NCBI RefSeq assembly: GCF_016908875.1
Contig: NZ_JAFBES010000008.1
Coordinates: 1-64,000 of the forward strand
Length of the DNA: 64,000 nt
Origin: Bacillus ectoiniformans
GTDB taxonomy: Bacteria > Bacillota > Bacilli > Bacillales > Domibacillaceae
Direction: 5' to 3'
Positions 1-9,078 of this stretch are shown one piece after another; the first letter of the stretch is position 1; each line of letters starts with the position of its first letter. The position numbers and the translations under genes were made by a program. The notes below the pieces were generated by a model. The model was given only the letters and a program-made list of their open reading frames with translations, did not search any database and was not told the DNA's origin.

Positions 1-68
1 GCTCGACTTGCATGTATTAGGCACGCCGCCAGCGTTCGTCCTGAGCCAGGATCAAACTCTCCAAAAAG
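1..68 (-). rRNA. 16S ribosomal RNA, 5' end (partial)
   Basis: The reverse complement carries the universal 16S 5' segment (AGAGTTTGATCCTGGCTCAG) followed by ACGAACGCTGGCGGCGTGCC. The gene runs off the left edge of the window. The mature 5' end is placed near 68 by similarity to Bacillus. The 100 bases upstream hold the usual pre-16S leader, including ATCTTTGAAAACTGAAC, and no promoter of their own, so 16S is probably co-transcribed with the tRNA genes ahead of it. Confidence 0.97.
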
Positions 69-171
69 ATGTTTGATTGCTCATTTTGACAATTTACATT
101 GTCTGTTTGTTACATTTAAACGTTGACGTTTATTTTGTTCAGTTTTCAAAGATCAATGTCAATAAATTAAA

Positions 172-245
172 TGGAGCGGGTGATGGGAATCGAACCCACG
201 ACATCAGCTTGGAAGGCTGAGGTTTTACCATTAAACTACACCCGC
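172..245 (-). tRNA. tRNA-Gly (anticodon TCC)
   Basis: A full cloverleaf is readable on the minus strand, with a 7-bp acceptor GCGGGTG/CACCCGC, T-loop TTCGATT, anticodon loop CTTCCAA and an encoded CCA. It is the last tRNA before the 16S gene. Confidence 0.96.
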
Positions 246-262
246 ATATATTTTAGAAAGAC

Positions 263-339
263 TGGTCGGGAAGACAGGATTCGAACCTGCGACCCCTTGG
301 TCCCAAACCAAGTGCTCTACCAAGCTGAGCTACTCCCCG
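263..339 (-). tRNA. tRNA-Pro (anticodon TGG)
   Basis: Cloverleaf on the minus strand with acceptor CGGGGAG, anticodon loop TTTGGGA, T-loop TTCGAAT and encoded CCA. Confidence 0.96.
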
Positions 340-365
340 AATCCAATATCTTAGCTAGATATGTA

Positions 366-442
366 TGGCGCGCCCGAGAGGAGTCGAACCCCTAACCTTT
401 TGATCCGTAGTCAAACGCTCTATCCAATTGAGCTACGGGCGC
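366..442 (-). tRNA. tRNA-Arg (anticodon ACG)
   Basis: Cloverleaf on the minus strand with acceptor GCGCCCG, anticodon loop CTACGGA, T-loop TTCGACT and encoded CCA. The A34 of the anticodon is expected to be edited to inosine by TadA. Confidence 0.96.
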
Positions 443-466
443 AATATTAATATAAGTGATTAGCGA

Positions 467-550
<84 letters not shown>

Positions 551-570
551 ATTATTACCAGCAGAATTAT

Positions 571-599
571 ATTATAACTCTAACTTTGCGGTAAGTCAA
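571..599 (-). promoter_or_regulatory. Internal SigA promoter inside the tRNA array
   Basis: On the minus strand TTGACT, a 17-bp spacer and a perfect TATAAT lie in the 70-bp gap between the two tRNA-Leu genes. It would drive Leu(GAG)-Arg-Pro-Gly-16S and so could be the true rRNA operon promoter. Confidence 0.85.
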
Positions 600-620
600 C
601 ACTATTTTGAAAAATAATTA

Positions 621-702
621 TGCGGGTGAAGGGAGTCGAACCCCCACGCCTTGCGGCGCCAGATCCTAAGTCTGGTGCGTCTGCCAATTCCGCCACACCC
701 GC
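621..702 (-). tRNA. tRNA-Leu (anticodon TAG)
   Basis: Class II tRNA on the minus strand with acceptor GCGGGTG, anticodon loop CTTAGGA and a variable arm containing GCGCCGCAAGGCGT. CCA is not encoded. Confidence 0.95.
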
Positions 703-708
703 AAACAG

Positions 709-781
709 TGAGCCATGAAGGACTCGAACCTTCGACCCTCTGATTAAAAGTCAGATGCTCTACCAACTGAGCTAATGGCTC
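709..781 (-). tRNA. tRNA-Lys (anticodon TTT)
   Basis: Cloverleaf on the minus strand with acceptor GAGCCAT, anticodon loop CTTTTAA and T-loop TTCGAGT. CCA is not encoded. Confidence 0.95.
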
Positions 782-804
782 TTACTTATGTTACAAAATA
801 AAAA

Positions 805-879
805 TGGCTGGGCTAGAAGGATTCGAACCTTCGCATGACGGAATCAAAATCCGCTGCCTTACCGCTTGGCTATAGCCCA
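805..879 (-). tRNA. tRNA-Gln (anticodon TTG)
   Basis: Cloverleaf on the minus strand starting TGGGCTA, with anticodon loop TTTTGAT, T-loop TTCGAAT and encoded CCA. Confidence 0.95.
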
Positions 880-887
880 TTATTAAG

Positions 888-964
888 TGGCGGTCCGGAC
901 GGGACTCGAACCCGCGACCTCCTGCGTGACAGGCAGGCATTCTAACCAACTGAACTACCGGACC
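888..964 (-). tRNA. tRNA-Asp (anticodon GTC)
   Basis: Cloverleaf on the minus strand with acceptor GGTCCGG, anticodon loop CTGTCAC and encoded CCA. The B. subtilis trnS cluster as I recall it runs Asn-Ser-Glu-Gln-Lys-Leu-Leu, so this Asp gene would be an insertion into that order. Confidence 0.95.
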
Positions 965-1045
965 ACTTTCAAACTCATTCACAACTAAAGCTATCTTCTT
1001 ATAAAAATCCAAGGCCTGTTTGTTCAGCCGATCGTTTTTTAAAGA

Positions 1046-1117
1046 TGACCCGTACGGGATTCGAACCCGTGTTACCGCCGTGAAAGGGCGGTGTCTTAAC
1101 CGCTTGACCAACGGGCC
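1046..1117 (-). tRNA. tRNA-Glu (anticodon TTC)
   Basis: Cloverleaf on the minus strand with acceptor GGCCCGT, anticodon loop CTTTCAC and T-loop TTCGAAT. CCA is not encoded. An 81-bp gap with no clear promoter separates it from tRNA-Asp. Confidence 0.95.
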
Positions 1118-1133
1118 AAAATAGAATATATTC

Positions 1134-1224
1134 TGGCGGAGAAGGAGGGATTTGAACCCTCGCGCCGGTTGCCCGACCTACACCCTTAGCAGGGGCGCCT
1201 CTTCAGCCACTTGAGTACTTCCCC
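1134..1224 (-). tRNA. tRNA-Ser (anticodon GCT)
   Basis: Class II tRNA on the minus strand with acceptor GGGGAAG, anticodon loop CTGCTAA, a long variable arm and encoded CCA. Confidence 0.95.
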
Positions 1225-1228
1225 GTAA

Positions 1229-1303
1229 TGGCTCCGCAGGCAAGACTCGAACTTGCGACCGATCGGTTAACAGCCGATTGCTCTACCACTGAGCTACTGC
1301 GGA
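1229..1303 (-). tRNA. tRNA-Asn (anticodon GTT)
   Basis: Cloverleaf on the minus strand with acceptor TCCGCAG, anticodon loop CTGTTAA and encoded CCA. It is the promoter-proximal gene of the array. Confidence 0.95.
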
Positions 1304-1332
1304 ATAATAACGTCGTTTCATCGACAATTAAT

Positions 1333-1362
1333 ATTATATATCATTTCATTAATTTAAGTCAA
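1333..1362 (-). promoter_or_regulatory. SigA promoter of the tRNA array
   Basis: On the minus strand TTGACT, 18 bp, TATAAT, about 30 bp before tRNA-Asn. A further TTGACT...TATAAT pair lies upstream (1412-1443), but its 20-bp spacer is poor, so it is a weak candidate for a second tandem promoter. Confidence 0.75.
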
Positions 1363-1448
1363 TAAAAATTTTTGTTTTTTTATTTTCTCTGCTTTCTTTC
1401 AAACCTGCTAGATTATACTACAAATATTCTTGAACAAAGTCAATATAA

Positions 1449-1925
1449 TTAGGTAAGTGTTTTCTTAACTTCTTCTATAAATTTTAGTTTGCCTTTGCAC
1501 TTTCCGCACACATACTTCTCTGTATTTACTTTTCTGCGGCGCGAATATACAGCTTCACAGTTTTTACAGCGGTAGATCAGCACTCGGATCTGTTTACTGC
1601 TTCGACTTTTTACCAGCGGAGTGCAATATCTTGGTGCATCTACTTTTTTCATCAGTTCTTTAAAATCCCGATCCCGATGTTTATATCCTTTGCCTTCAAT
1701 ATGTAAGTGGTAATGACATAATTCATGTTTAATAATACCCTTTAACTCTTCAAGACCATACTCATCATAGTATTTAATATTAATTTCTATATTATGCGAC
1801 TCTAGCATATAGCGGCCGCCTGTAGTTTTAAGCCTGTTATTAAAAAAAGCTTGGTGAAGAAAGGGACGGCCGAACAAGTCGGCCGATAATTGTTCTGTCA
1901 GTTGCTGCAAACGCACATTATCCAT
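1449..1925 (-). CDS. SprT-like zinc metallopeptidase-family protein (YdcK type)
   Basis: 158 residues. A SprT-type core carries the zinc-binding motif HELCHYHLH at about residues 67-75. A C-terminal zinc ribbon (CKNC ... CGKC, about 120-142) follows, which is the arrangement of the bacterial SprT-like family. The bacterial members have no firmly assigned substrate, so only the fold and metal site are claimed. The ATG start has a good GGGGGAAG ribosome site. The gene follows tex by 28 bp in the same direction, as in B. subtilis ydcI-ydcK, and the two are probably one transcript. No convincing terminator hairpin is seen between its stop and the tRNA promoter. Confidence 0.9.
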   Translation of the reverse strand: MDNVRLQQLTEQLSADLFGRPFLHQAFFNNRLKTTGGRYMLESHNIEINIKYYDEYGLEELKGIIKHELCHYHLHIEGKGYKHRDRDFKELMKKVDAPRYCTPLVKSRSSKQIRVLIYRCKNCEAVYSRRRKVNTEKYVCGKCKGKLKFIEEVKKTLT

Positions 1926-1953
1926 TACAAACTTCCCCCTTTCTTCTCCTGCT

Positions 1954-4128
1954 TTATACTGGCGAGATCATTGTTAGAGATACCCGTCCTTTATTTTGAT
2001 CTACCTGTTCTACCCAAACAGTCACTACATCCCCTACAGCTGTTACGTCTAAAGGGTGTTTGACAAATCCTTTTTTTAACTTAGAGATATGAACAAGCCC
2101 ATCTTCCTTTACCCCGATATCCACGAATGCGCCAAAATCCACTACATTTCTTACGGTTCCCTGCAGTTCCATTCCAGCTTTAAGGTCTTCAATTTTTAAT
2201 ACATTGGTTTTAAGAAGAGGCTTTGTCATTTCATCCCGAGGATCTCTGCCCGGTTTTTGAAGCGCTTGGACGATATCTTTCATCGTTAACTCACCTAGGT
2301 CAAGCTCTCTAGAGTACTGCTCAATATCCAACTGCTTAAGAGCCTCGACCAGTTCTTTACTTCCCACTTGATTGGTGGAGAAACCTAGACTTTTCAGCAG
2401 TTTTTTCACCTCAGAATAATTTTCAGGGTGAATCGATGTACGGTCCAGCGGTTCTTTCCCTTCCATAATCCTTAAAAAGCCCACACACTGCTCAAATGTT
2501 TTCAAACCGAGCCTCGGCACTTTTTTAACTTCGGAACGCTGTGTGAATTTGCCATTCTCTTCTCGATATTTAATGACGTTATTGGCCACCGTTTTATTTA
2601 ACCCAGCCACATATTGCAGCAGAGAAGAAGAAGCTGTATTTAAATTAACTCCCACTTGGTTAACAGCAGTCTCTACAACAAATGTCAGTGACTCATTCAA
2701 TTTCTTTTGTGAAACGTCATGCTGGTATTGACCTACACCTACAGATTTTGGATCAATCTTCACCAGTTCAGCCAACGGATCCTGAAGCCTTCGCGCAATG
2801 GAAACAGCACTTCTTTCCTCTACTTGAAGGTCCGGAAACTCTTCTCTTGCGATGTCAGATGCAGAGTATACACTGGCTCCTGCTTCATTGACAATTAAAT
2901 ACGCAATCGGTTTATCCGTTGAACTGATCATGTCTGCTACAAATTGCTCGGTCTCTCTTGAAGCAGTACCGTTTCCTATCGCTACTAATTCGATATCGTA
3001 TTTATTTAAAATATTGATAAACGTTTGCTCTGCCTCGGCTTTTTTTGATTTCGGCGGGTGGGGATAGATCACATCAATATGAAGAACCTTCCCTGTCTCA
3101 TCAACGACCGAAAGTTTACAGCCTGTACGGTAGGCAGGGTCTACTCCTAATACTGTCTTACCTTTTAAAGGCGCTTGCAGAAGCAGCTTTCTTAAGTTTT
3201 CGGAGAATATATGTATAGCTCGATCCTCTGCTTTATCTGTCAATTCATTGCGGACTTCTCTTTCAATAGAAGGTTGAATCAATCGTTTATAGGCATCTTG
3301 AATAGCTTCCTTTACATGAGGAGCTGCTTCACTGTGCTCATTGGAAATATACTTCTTATTTAAATAGCGATAGATTTTTTCGGAGTCAGATTGAATAGCT
3401 ACTCTTAATATCCCTTCTTTTTCCCCGCGGTTCATAGCTAACACTCGGTGAGGCACTACTTTAACTACAGGTTCTTCGTAATTATAGTACATTTCAAATA
3501 CTTTCTTCTCATCCTTCTCTTCATCTTTCGCAGACGATTTCATCAGGCCTGAATGAAACGTTTCCTTTCTTATCCATTCCCTAATCGATGCCTCATCAGC
3601 TATTTTTTCTGCAATGATATCACATGCTCCCTGAATAGCTTCTTCTGCCGATGAAGCTCGATCTTCATCTTCACTAATATACTTCTCTACTTCTTGAGTC
3701 AGGGACTTCGGCATAGTCAGCATGTATTCTGCTAAAGGTTCCAATCCTTTTTCTTTCGCGACAGTCGCTTTGGTACGCCGCTTCTGTTTGTATGGACGGT
3801 ACAGATCTTCTACCATCTGCAGTTTGTCCGCGCGGAGAATCTCTTTTTTCAATTCTGGTGTTAATTTCCCTTGCTCTTCAATCGCGTGAAGGACGTCACT
3901 TTTTCTTTGAGAAAGATTTTGCAGGTATGTCCAGCGAGTGATCACCGCTCGAATTTCTACTTCGTCTAACGCACCTGTCATTTCCTTACGATAACGGGCA
4001 ATAAAAGGGACCGTATTGCCTTCTTCAATTAAAGAAATAACTGCCCGCACTTTTTTTAATTCCAATTTTTCAGATGCCGCTACTTTTTTCAAAAGGTTTT
4101 CTTGGTCATTCAATAGTTCAACTGCCAC
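1954..4128 (-). CDS. tex: Tex-family RNA-binding transcriptional accessory protein (YdcI)
   Basis: 724 residues, the usual Tex length. Tex proteins bind RNA and act on transcription; their precise role in Bacillus is not settled. In order are visible the N-terminal helical Tex region with [10 protein letters not shown], the YqgF-like RNase H fold ([16 protein letters not shown], about 330-345), helix-hairpin-helix segments ([15 protein letters not shown], about 500), and a C-terminal S1 domain ([17 protein letters not shown], about 655-671). The start is GTG, chosen because GGAGGGGATCAA stands directly before it. It is separated from rsbX by the rsbX terminator. Confidence 0.96.
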   Translation of the reverse strand: MAVELLNDQENLLKKVAASEKLELKKVRAVISLIEEGNTVPFIARYRKEMTGALDEVEIRAVITRWTYLQNLSQRKSDVLHAIEEQGKLTPELKKEILRADKLQMVEDLYRPYKQKRRTKATVAKEKGLEPLAEYMLTMPKSLTQEVEKYISEDEDRASSAEEAIQGACDIIAEKIADEASIREWIRKETFHSGLMKSSAKDEEKDEKKVFEMYYNYEEPVVKVVPHRVLAMNRGEKEGILRVAIQSDSEKIYRYLNKKYISNEHSEAAPHVKEAIQDAYKRLIQPSIEREVRNELTDKAEDRAIHIFSENLRKLLLQAPLKGKTVLGVDPAYRTGCKLSVVDETGKVLHIDVIYPHPPKSKKAEAEQTFINILNKYDIELVAIGNGTASRETEQFVADMISSTDKPIAYLIVNEAGASVYSASDIAREEFPDLQVEERSAVSIARRLQDPLAELVKIDPKSVGVGQYQHDVSQKKLNESLTFVVETAVNQVGVNLNTASSSLLQYVAGLNKTVANNVIKYREENGKFTQRSEVKKVPRLGLKTFEQCVGFLRIMEGKEPLDRTSIHPENYSEVKKLLKSLGFSTNQVGSKELVEALKQLDIEQYSRELDLGELTMKDIVQALQKPGRDPRDEMTKPLLKTNVLKIEDLKAGMELQGTVRNVVDFGAFVDIGVKEDGLVHISKLKKGFVKHPLDVTAVGDVVTVWVEQVDQNKGRVSLTMISPV

Positions 4129-4168
4129 TTGATCCCCTCCAGTTCAGATATTCTCTATTTTATCACAT

Positions 4169-4200
4169 AAAAAAAGCCTGCTTATATTTATAGCAAGCTT
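4169..4200 (-). terminator. Rho-independent terminator of the sigB operon
   Basis: On the minus strand a 9-bp stem AAGCTTGCT/AGCAGGCTT (one G-U) is followed by seven T. It overlaps the last codons of rsbX and ends the rsb-sigB operon. Confidence 0.85.
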
Positions 4201-4781
4201 CCAATAATAAATGTCGCATCATCATTCGATTGGGTCGTTTGTTCTTCCAATTCATAAGCAATCGGTTTAATTGAACGATTCTTGAAAAGGGACTTCACGT
4301 TCATAATATTTAACCCATCGGAATGAAGAATAAATTTACAATCTAATTCATATACAAAGCGCTGGGTACGATATTTTTGAGGTCGGCCAGAGAGGTAGCC
4401 TGTTACAGGAAGGGGATACGTTAATTTACCTCCATCGGTATAAAGGTAAAATCGGATATTGCCCACACAGCTATACTCAAATTCCTGCTTGTCAAAAAAG
4501 ACTTTAAAAATAGCTACGGCCGCTCCGCGTTTATGATGAAGCACTTCATTCGACAGCTGCATTAAAACATCGACGGATTCATGGTGATGTTCTTCTACCA
4601 CTTTCGTGACAGCAGAAGATGAATTGTAGGCATATTCACCGCTTCCTAATCCATCTGCCAACACACAAATTAAATACTCGTCAGTGGCGTGAACATAATA
4701 ACTATCACCGCAAAAAGGTTTTCCATCTTTAGATGCCTGGTTCGCATAGACCTCTAAGTGTTCTTTTTGCAAATAGGTCAT
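4188..4781 (-). CDS. rsbX: RsbX, PP2C-type phosphatase resetting the stressosome
   Basis: 197 residues, similar to B. subtilis RsbX (199). RsbX dephosphorylates RsbS and RsbR and returns the stressosome to its resting state. PP2C-type metal-site motifs are seen: CGDSYYV near residue 24, ADGLGSGEYA near 42-51, SDGLN near 156 and NDDATFI near the C-terminus. The start ATG overlaps the sigB stop (TAATG), so translation is coupled, and GGAGAG lies 9 bp upstream. It is the last gene of the operon, and as part of the SigB-driven segment it would give negative feedback. Confidence 0.95.
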   Translation of the reverse strand: MTYLQKEHLEVYANQASKDGKPFCGDSYYVHATDEYLICVLADGLGSGEYAYNSSSAVTKVVEEHHHESVDVLMQLSNEVLHHKRGAAVAIFKVFFDKQEFEYSCVGNIRFYLYTDGGKLTYPLPVTGYLSGRPQKYRTQRFVYELDCKFILHSDGLNIMNVKSLFKNRSIKPIAYELEEQTTQSNDDATFIIGSLL

Positions 4782-5575
4782 TAAGTCAGTCTCTCCGTAC
4801 TTAATGATTCCGATTCAATGGCTTCTTGCAGCTTCTTGATTGCTTTTCTCTGCAAACGAGAAACGTGCATTTGTGAAATACCTAGCTTGTCTCCTGCATC
4901 TTTTTGACTGAGGTTTTCAAGATACGTATATTGAATAATTTGACGTTCGCGTTCTGAAAGAACATGCCAAACTTTTTCAAGAACCATGCGCTGGTCTACT
5001 CTTTCATATCCCTCTTCATGATTCCCTACTATATCCAACAGAGTCACTGTGCTGCCATCGGAATCTGCTTCAATCGAATGGTCAACTGATAGCGCTTGAT
5101 AACTCTTTCCCATCTCCATTGCTTCTAGTACTTCTTCTTCGGAAATCTCCAAATAACTGGCGATTTCATCAACTTTCGGCGATCGCTGCAGTTCTGTCGT
5201 TAATTCTTCCACGCTCGCCTTTATTTTTGGACCCAGCTCTTTAATTCTTCTCGGTACATGTACACTCCACGTTTTGTCGCGAAGAAATCTTTTAATTTCT
5301 CCCACGATGGTCGGAATCGCAAATGCTTCAAAGCTTTTCCCATATGAATCGTCATATCTTCTAATCGCTCCAAGAAGACCCATCATTCCCACTTGCACAA
5401 TGTCTTCATGATACGATTTTCCTTTAGAATATTTACGGGCAATGGATTCCACTAGACCTTTATAATGCCTAACGAGATTCTCTTGGGCCTCGCTGTCATT
5501 ATCATTTTGGAACGCTTTAATCCATTCTATGGCTTGTTGTTTCGCCGCTTGATTAGGTCGAGATGGTTTCTGCAT
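4781..5575 (-). CDS. sigB: RNA polymerase sigma factor SigB
   Basis: 264 residues. Region 2 is shown by GKSFEAFAIPTIVGEIKRFLRD and DKTWSVHVPRRIKELGP, region 3 by the block with KSYQALSVDHSIEADSDGST, and region 4 by the helix-turn-helix LSQKDAGDKLGISQMHVSRLQRKA. It is the general-stress sigma factor, held inactive by RsbW. It overlaps rsbW by 23 bp. The ATG lies directly behind GAGAGGG, an unusually short spacing that fits translational coupling to rsbW. Confidence 0.98.
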   Translation of the reverse strand: MQKPSRPNQAAKQQAIEWIKAFQNDNDSEAQENLVRHYKGLVESIARKYSKGKSYHEDIVQVGMMGLLGAIRRYDDSYGKSFEAFAIPTIVGEIKRFLRDKTWSVHVPRRIKELGPKIKASVEELTTELQRSPKVDEIASYLEISEEEVLEAMEMGKSYQALSVDHSIEADSDGSTVTLLDIVGNHEEGYERVDQRMVLEKVWHVLSERERQIIQYTYLENLSQKDAGDKLGISQMHVSRLQRKAIKKLQEAIESESLSTERLT

Positions 5576-6020
5576 CCCTCTCCACCTGCTCTCCCTTAAG
5601 GTACTTCGTCATAAACAAAGTGACCCCTTCGTTTTGGTGAACTTTCACCTCATCCATCAAGGTTTCGATAAGGTATAACCCCAAACCGCCTTCACGCAAA
5701 AATTCTAAAGAACTTTCACTATATGGACCTAATGCTTTTTTAGTTTCTGAAAAGTTAAAGCTTTTGCCGTTGTCGGATACCATAACTTCTAAGTGATTAG
5801 CATACAAAGCGAATCCAACGACTACTTCACCATCTTCATCCTCATGGTAAGCGTGTTGAACCGCATTGGTAATGGCTTCACTTGTCGCGATTTTTAAATC
5901 CTCGATTGCATCGTATGTAAAACCCATTCTGCTAGCAATTCCAGATAATGTAAGACGAATAACACCTACAAATTCAGGCTTCGCAGGAATTTTCATCTCG
6001 ATGTAATCAAAAGCCTCCAT
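5553..6020 (-). CDS. rsbW: RsbW, anti-SigB factor and serine kinase
   Basis: 155 residues from the ATG at 6020, chosen over an upstream in-frame TTG because the protein then begins MEAFDYIEMK, parallel to B. subtilis RsbW, with AAGGTGG 9 bp upstream. The GHKL ATPase fold has N-box EAITNAVQHAY and G1/G2 signatures VSDNGKSF and EGGLGLYL. RsbW binds SigB and phosphorylates RsbV; falling ATP or dephosphorylated RsbV frees SigB. It overlaps sigB, and the rsbV stop lies only a few bases ahead of its start. Confidence 0.97.
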   Translation of the reverse strand: MEAFDYIEMKIPAKPEFVGVIRLTLSGIASRMGFTYDAIEDLKIATSEAITNAVQHAYHEDEDGEVVVGFALYANHLEVMVSDNGKSFNFSETKKALGPYSESSLEFLREGGLGLYLIETLMDEVKVHQNEGVTLFMTKYLKGEQVERDAETIST

Positions 6021-6022
6021 AA

Positions 6023-6352
6023 TCAAACGCCACCTTCTACTTCGGAATTAATATTCATAATGTCCGCAAGCCCAGTAATATCAAACAATCGTTTGAGGCG
6101 ATCAGATAGGCCTACCAATTGAAGTGTGCTGTCATTCGCACTTAGATTCTTAAATAGACCAACAAATACACCTAATCCTGTACTATCCATATATGTTACA
6201 TCTGATAAATCAATTACTAATTTCATGCCTTTTTGTTCTGTATAAGGGAATACGGATTCACGAAGCTTCGGTGCGGTAAACGCATCAATTTCCCCACTAA
6301 GCACCACTTTTGTATATTGTTCTAATTCTTGCACATCAACTGTAATATTCAT
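6023..6352 (-). CDS. rsbV: RsbV, anti-anti-sigma factor (STAS domain)
   Basis: 109 residues, the same length as B. subtilis RsbV. The start ATG at 6352 is preferred over a GTG nine bases upstream because AGAGGTGGG precedes it at normal spacing and that GTG lies inside the ribosome site. A single STAS domain contains the phosphoserine loop TYMDSTGLGVF, whose serine is the expected target of RsbW and RsbU. It is the first gene behind the internal SigB promoter, so rsbV-rsbW-sigB-rsbX is autoregulated. Confidence 0.97.
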   Translation of the reverse strand: MNITVDVQELEQYTKVVLSGEIDAFTAPKLRESVFPYTEQKGMKLVIDLSDVTYMDSTGLGVFVGLFKNLSANDSTLQLVGLSDRLKRLFDITGLADIMNINSEVEGGV

Positions 6353-6407
6353 AAGACCCACCTCTTCTTTGTTCTATACGATATCAATACTTATATACTT
6401 ATAGTTA

Positions 6408-6432
6408 ATACCCTTATTTTAAAATGTTAAAC
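6408..6432 (-). promoter_or_regulatory. SigB-dependent promoter before rsbV
   Basis: On the minus strand GTTTAA, a 13-bp spacer and GGGTAT: both hexamers match the SigB consensus exactly. It lies between rsbU and rsbV, the position of the autoregulatory SigB promoter in B. subtilis. Confidence 0.95.
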
Positions 6433-6436
6433 ACGC

Positions 6437-7447
6437 TTAGCGTATTCGCTTTAAAATAATTAAAGTAAAGTCATCCCGAAGTTGAAAATCTTGAAGGAAT
6501 TCCAGTTCTTTATATACTTTATTCGCAATTTCCTGAGCATCAAGGTGAATATACTTTTCGATATATTCGATCAGCGTTTCAACCTCAATAAACCCGTCTT
6601 TCGTTCGGCATTCAGTCACTCCGTCAGACATTAAAAGAATGATATCGCCTATCTCTACTTTTCGCTCGTATTGGCGGTACTTTGCTTTTTTATCAACACC
6701 CAGTAATAAACCTTTAGCATATAACTCTTCGAAACTTTTAGTCTCATGATTATAGAAAAAACCAGGCTCGTGGCCTGCAGAGGAATAATAAAAGGTATGA
6801 TTGCGCGTATTATACATCCCATAGAACATTGTAATAAACATGGTTGGGTCAACGTTTTGTTCAACTACCCGGTTCAGGCTTTCCAGCACTTGGCTTGGCT
6901 CATGAGTATCCCCGGGAAGACTATCCATCGAATACTTAATCATGGACATGCATAGGGCAGCAGGAATCCCTTTTCCGATAATATCCGCTATTGCCACACT
7001 GACGGATTCGTTTTCATCTTTAACAAAGTGATAGTAATCTCCGCTCATTTGTTTAGCCGGCATGCTGATCGCACCTATATCCAATGACGGGATATCAGGG
7101 ATCTGGGTTCCTAGCAGCGTCTGCTGCATATTAGCCGCAACTTCGATTTCACTCTTTAATTCCTGCTGGATTGTCCGTAAACTTTGGTGTTCACGATAAG
7201 CAAGTCCGTACCCCATCATGACTTCTAACAGGATATCTAAAGAAAGAATAAGGGATTCTGGCAGCTCAGGCTCAAGCTCTAGTAACGCAGTCTTATGGAT
7301 ACTGATGATTTCCTCTGGAGACACCTTGTACTCAATTGATTTCCTGCTAAACTTTTGACTGAGATACAGAGCCTGCTCATCTTGGTCTTTGATGTAGCTC
7401 TCCAAGATCTCTTTATATTTCTTACTCATTACTTCCCTAAAATCCAT
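6437..7447 (-). CDS. rsbU: RsbU, PP2C-type phosphatase for RsbV-P (environmental branch)
   Basis: 336 residues from the ATG at 7447, which has AGGAGG at 6-bp spacing and begins MDFREV as in B. subtilis; a longer reading frame upstream is rejected. The N-terminal RsbT-binding helical domain spans about residues 1-85. The SpoIIE-type phosphatase domain carries metal-site blocks PAKQMSGDYYHF, IADIIGKGIPAALCMSMIKY, SSAGHEPGFFY and LMSDGVTECR. RsbT released from the stressosome activates it. Confidence 0.97.
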   Translation of the reverse strand: MDFREVMSKKYKEILESYIKDQDEQALYLSQKFSRKSIEYKVSPEEIISIHKTALLELEPELPESLILSLDILLEVMMGYGLAYREHQSLRTIQQELKSEIEVAANMQQTLLGTQIPDIPSLDIGAISMPAKQMSGDYYHFVKDENESVSVAIADIIGKGIPAALCMSMIKYSMDSLPGDTHEPSQVLESLNRVVEQNVDPTMFITMFYGMYNTRNHTFYYSSAGHEPGFFYNHETKSFEELYAKGLLLGVDKKAKYRQYERKVEIGDIILLMSDGVTECRTKDGFIEVETLIEYIEKYIHLDAQEIANKVYKELEFLQDFQLRDDFTLIILKRIR

Positions 7448-7458
7448 ACTATTCCTCC

Positions 7459-7854
7459 TTAACGGAGCCACTTAATCGCTTTGATCGACGTTCCTTCGCC
7501 GGGAGTAGAATCAATTGAGAATTCATCCATTAAGCGTTTAACGCCGGGCAAGCCAGCTCCAAGTCCTCCCGAGGTGGAAAAACCATCTTCCATTACTTTT
7601 CTTATATCATTAATTCCAGGGCCTTGATCCTCTGAAGAAATGCATAATCCGGTTTTTCCGCCAGCCTCTGTTTTATCTATACATATTTGTCCTTGGCCAG
7701 CGTAAAGATAGATGTTACGCGCCAATTCGCTTATAGCGGTCGTTATTCGGGCTTGATCTACCGTACCGAAGCCAAGCTCTTTAGCAACATTTCTGCCAAG
7801 CTGCCTCGCCGCTACGATATCCCACTCATTAATAATCTTGACGCAAGAATCCAT
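7459..7854 (-). CDS. rsbT: RsbT, stressosome serine/threonine kinase
   Basis: 131 residues, GHKL fold with N-box ISELARNIYLYA, G1 EDQGPGI and G2 GLGAGLPGVKRLMD. RsbT phosphorylates RsbS and RsbR in the stressosome and, when released, activates RsbU. The ATG overlaps no gene; the ribosome site GGGGGAC lies inside the last codons of rsbS. Confidence 0.97.
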   Translation of the reverse strand: MDSCVKIINEWDIVAARQLGRNVAKELGFGTVDQARITTAISELARNIYLYAGQGQICIDKTEAGGKTGLCISSEDQGPGINDIRKVMEDGFSTSGGLGAGLPGVKRLMDEFSIDSTPGEGTSIKAIKWLR

Positions 7855-7859
7855 AGTGA

Positions 7860-8216
7860 TTAGTCCCCCAGTTCCCGTTGAAGTTTCTCCAACCCTTTTT
7901 CTAAGTCTAATGCAGTCAAGACATCCTCAAGGCGGATACCTAATTCAATCAAGGTAATAGCAACGGCTGGCTGGATCCCTGTTATCACTACTTTTGCTCC
8001 CATTAATTTAGACATGCTGATCACATCTCCCAGCACCTTAGCTATGAAGGAGTCGATAAAATCAATGGAAGTAAAATCAATAACGACTCCACGGGCACTT
8101 GTTTCATGTATTTTATGAAGTAAATCTTCTTGAAATTGGAGTGCTGTCTGATCATCTAATTCCCATTGGATAGAAATCAGCAGACAGTCATGGAGTTTTA
8201 GAATAGGAATTCTCAA
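7860..8216 (-). CDS. rsbS: RsbS, stressosome scaffold (STAS domain)
   Basis: 118 residues, a single STAS domain. The expected phosphoserine lies in [14 protein letters not shown], corresponding to Ser59 of B. subtilis RsbS. The start is TTG with GGAGGG at 6 bp, overlapping the TGA stop of rsbR. RsbS and RsbR paralogues form the stressosome core that traps RsbT. Confidence 0.96.
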   Translation of the reverse strand: MRIPILKLHDCLLISIQWELDDQTALQFQEDLLHKIHETSARGVVIDFTSIDFIDSFIAKVLGDVISMSKLMGAKVVITGIQPAVAITLIELGIRLEDVLTALDLEKGLEKLQRELGD

Positions 8217-9046
8217 TTTTCTCCCTCCGTTTCAACGATTTTTCTTTCTGTCATGGTTAATGCTTCTTCAATTCCTTTTTTAAGCGTGCTCGTAGTTAAG
8301 ACTTGTTCTAAATTAATGCCAAGGCTGACAATTGTTTGAGCGATCTCTGGACGAATCCCAACAATCATGCATTTAGCTCCAACTAAACGAACCGCATCGG
8401 CCGCTTGAATAATATGATGGGCTACCATCGTATCCACTACCGGCACGCCTGTGATATCAATTAACACAACTTCTGAACGGTGATTAACCACTCCATCCAG
8501 CAGGTTCTCCATAATCAGCTTCGCTCTCTCTGTATCAATCGTGCCTACAAGCGGCATAACAGAAATTTTATCGAAAACTGGAATTAGAGGCGCAGACAGT
8601 TCTTGCAATGCGATTTTCTGCAAGGAAACTGTACGTTCCCAAGTAGTCGCATACGCATTGATAATTGTATTGTTAATCGGGAACATCCAGCGCTCGAACT
8701 CAGAAGTGAACTCAATGTGATCTTGCCGGCCGATTAACTTCTCATCCATCATGCCCTGAGAAACAATCTGGCTAAACAGCCTTACACCTAGTGTAACCAC
8801 AGTCAGCGGCCACCCTAATCTGACAACTTTCTCTGCAAAATCTTGTACGCGTTCGTTAAATTCTTCTTCAGTTTCAACAAAGTTCGATATAAGCATCTCT
8901 ACGAACTCATTGCTTGTTCTTGTAAACATTTGTGCAGACATCGTGTGAACAGCCCGCTCATCTGCTTCTTCTTTTATCTCTTTAACCCATTTTTCTAATA
9001 TTTCGCCCTTATGGCTTTGGACATAATTAAAAATTCGTTTACGCAT
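8213..9046 (-). CDS. rsbRA: RsbR (RsbRA type), stressosome sensor
   Basis: 277 residues from the ATG at 9046; a TTG just before it is also possible. The N-terminal non-heme-globin-like sensor domain (about 1-140) is divergent, while the C-terminal STAS domain is closely conserved ([20 protein letters not shown] and onward). The two phosphorylatable threonines are present in GTIDTERAK and VVDTMVAHH, matching Thr171 and Thr205 of B. subtilis RsbRA. The leader carries a 12-bp direct repeat, reported separately. Confidence 0.95.
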   Translation of the reverse strand: MRKRIFNYVQSHKGEILEKWVKEIKEEADERAVHTMSAQMFTRTSNEFVEMLISNFVETEEEFNERVQDFAEKVVRLGWPLTVVTLGVRLFSQIVSQGMMDEKLIGRQDHIEFTSEFERWMFPINNTIINAYATTWERTVSLQKIALQELSAPLIPVFDKISVMPLVGTIDTERAKLIMENLLDGVVNHRSEVVLIDITGVPVVDTMVAHHIIQAADAVRLVGAKCMIVGIRPEIAQTIVSLGINLEQVLTTSTLKKGIEEALTMTERKIVETEGEN

Positions 9047-9078
9047 CAAGACAACTCCAATTTCGCATTTTTCAAGAT

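Noticed and set aside
791-1111. 106-codon frame across tRNA-Gln, -Asp and -Glu
   Set aside because: It is the translation of tRNA genes.
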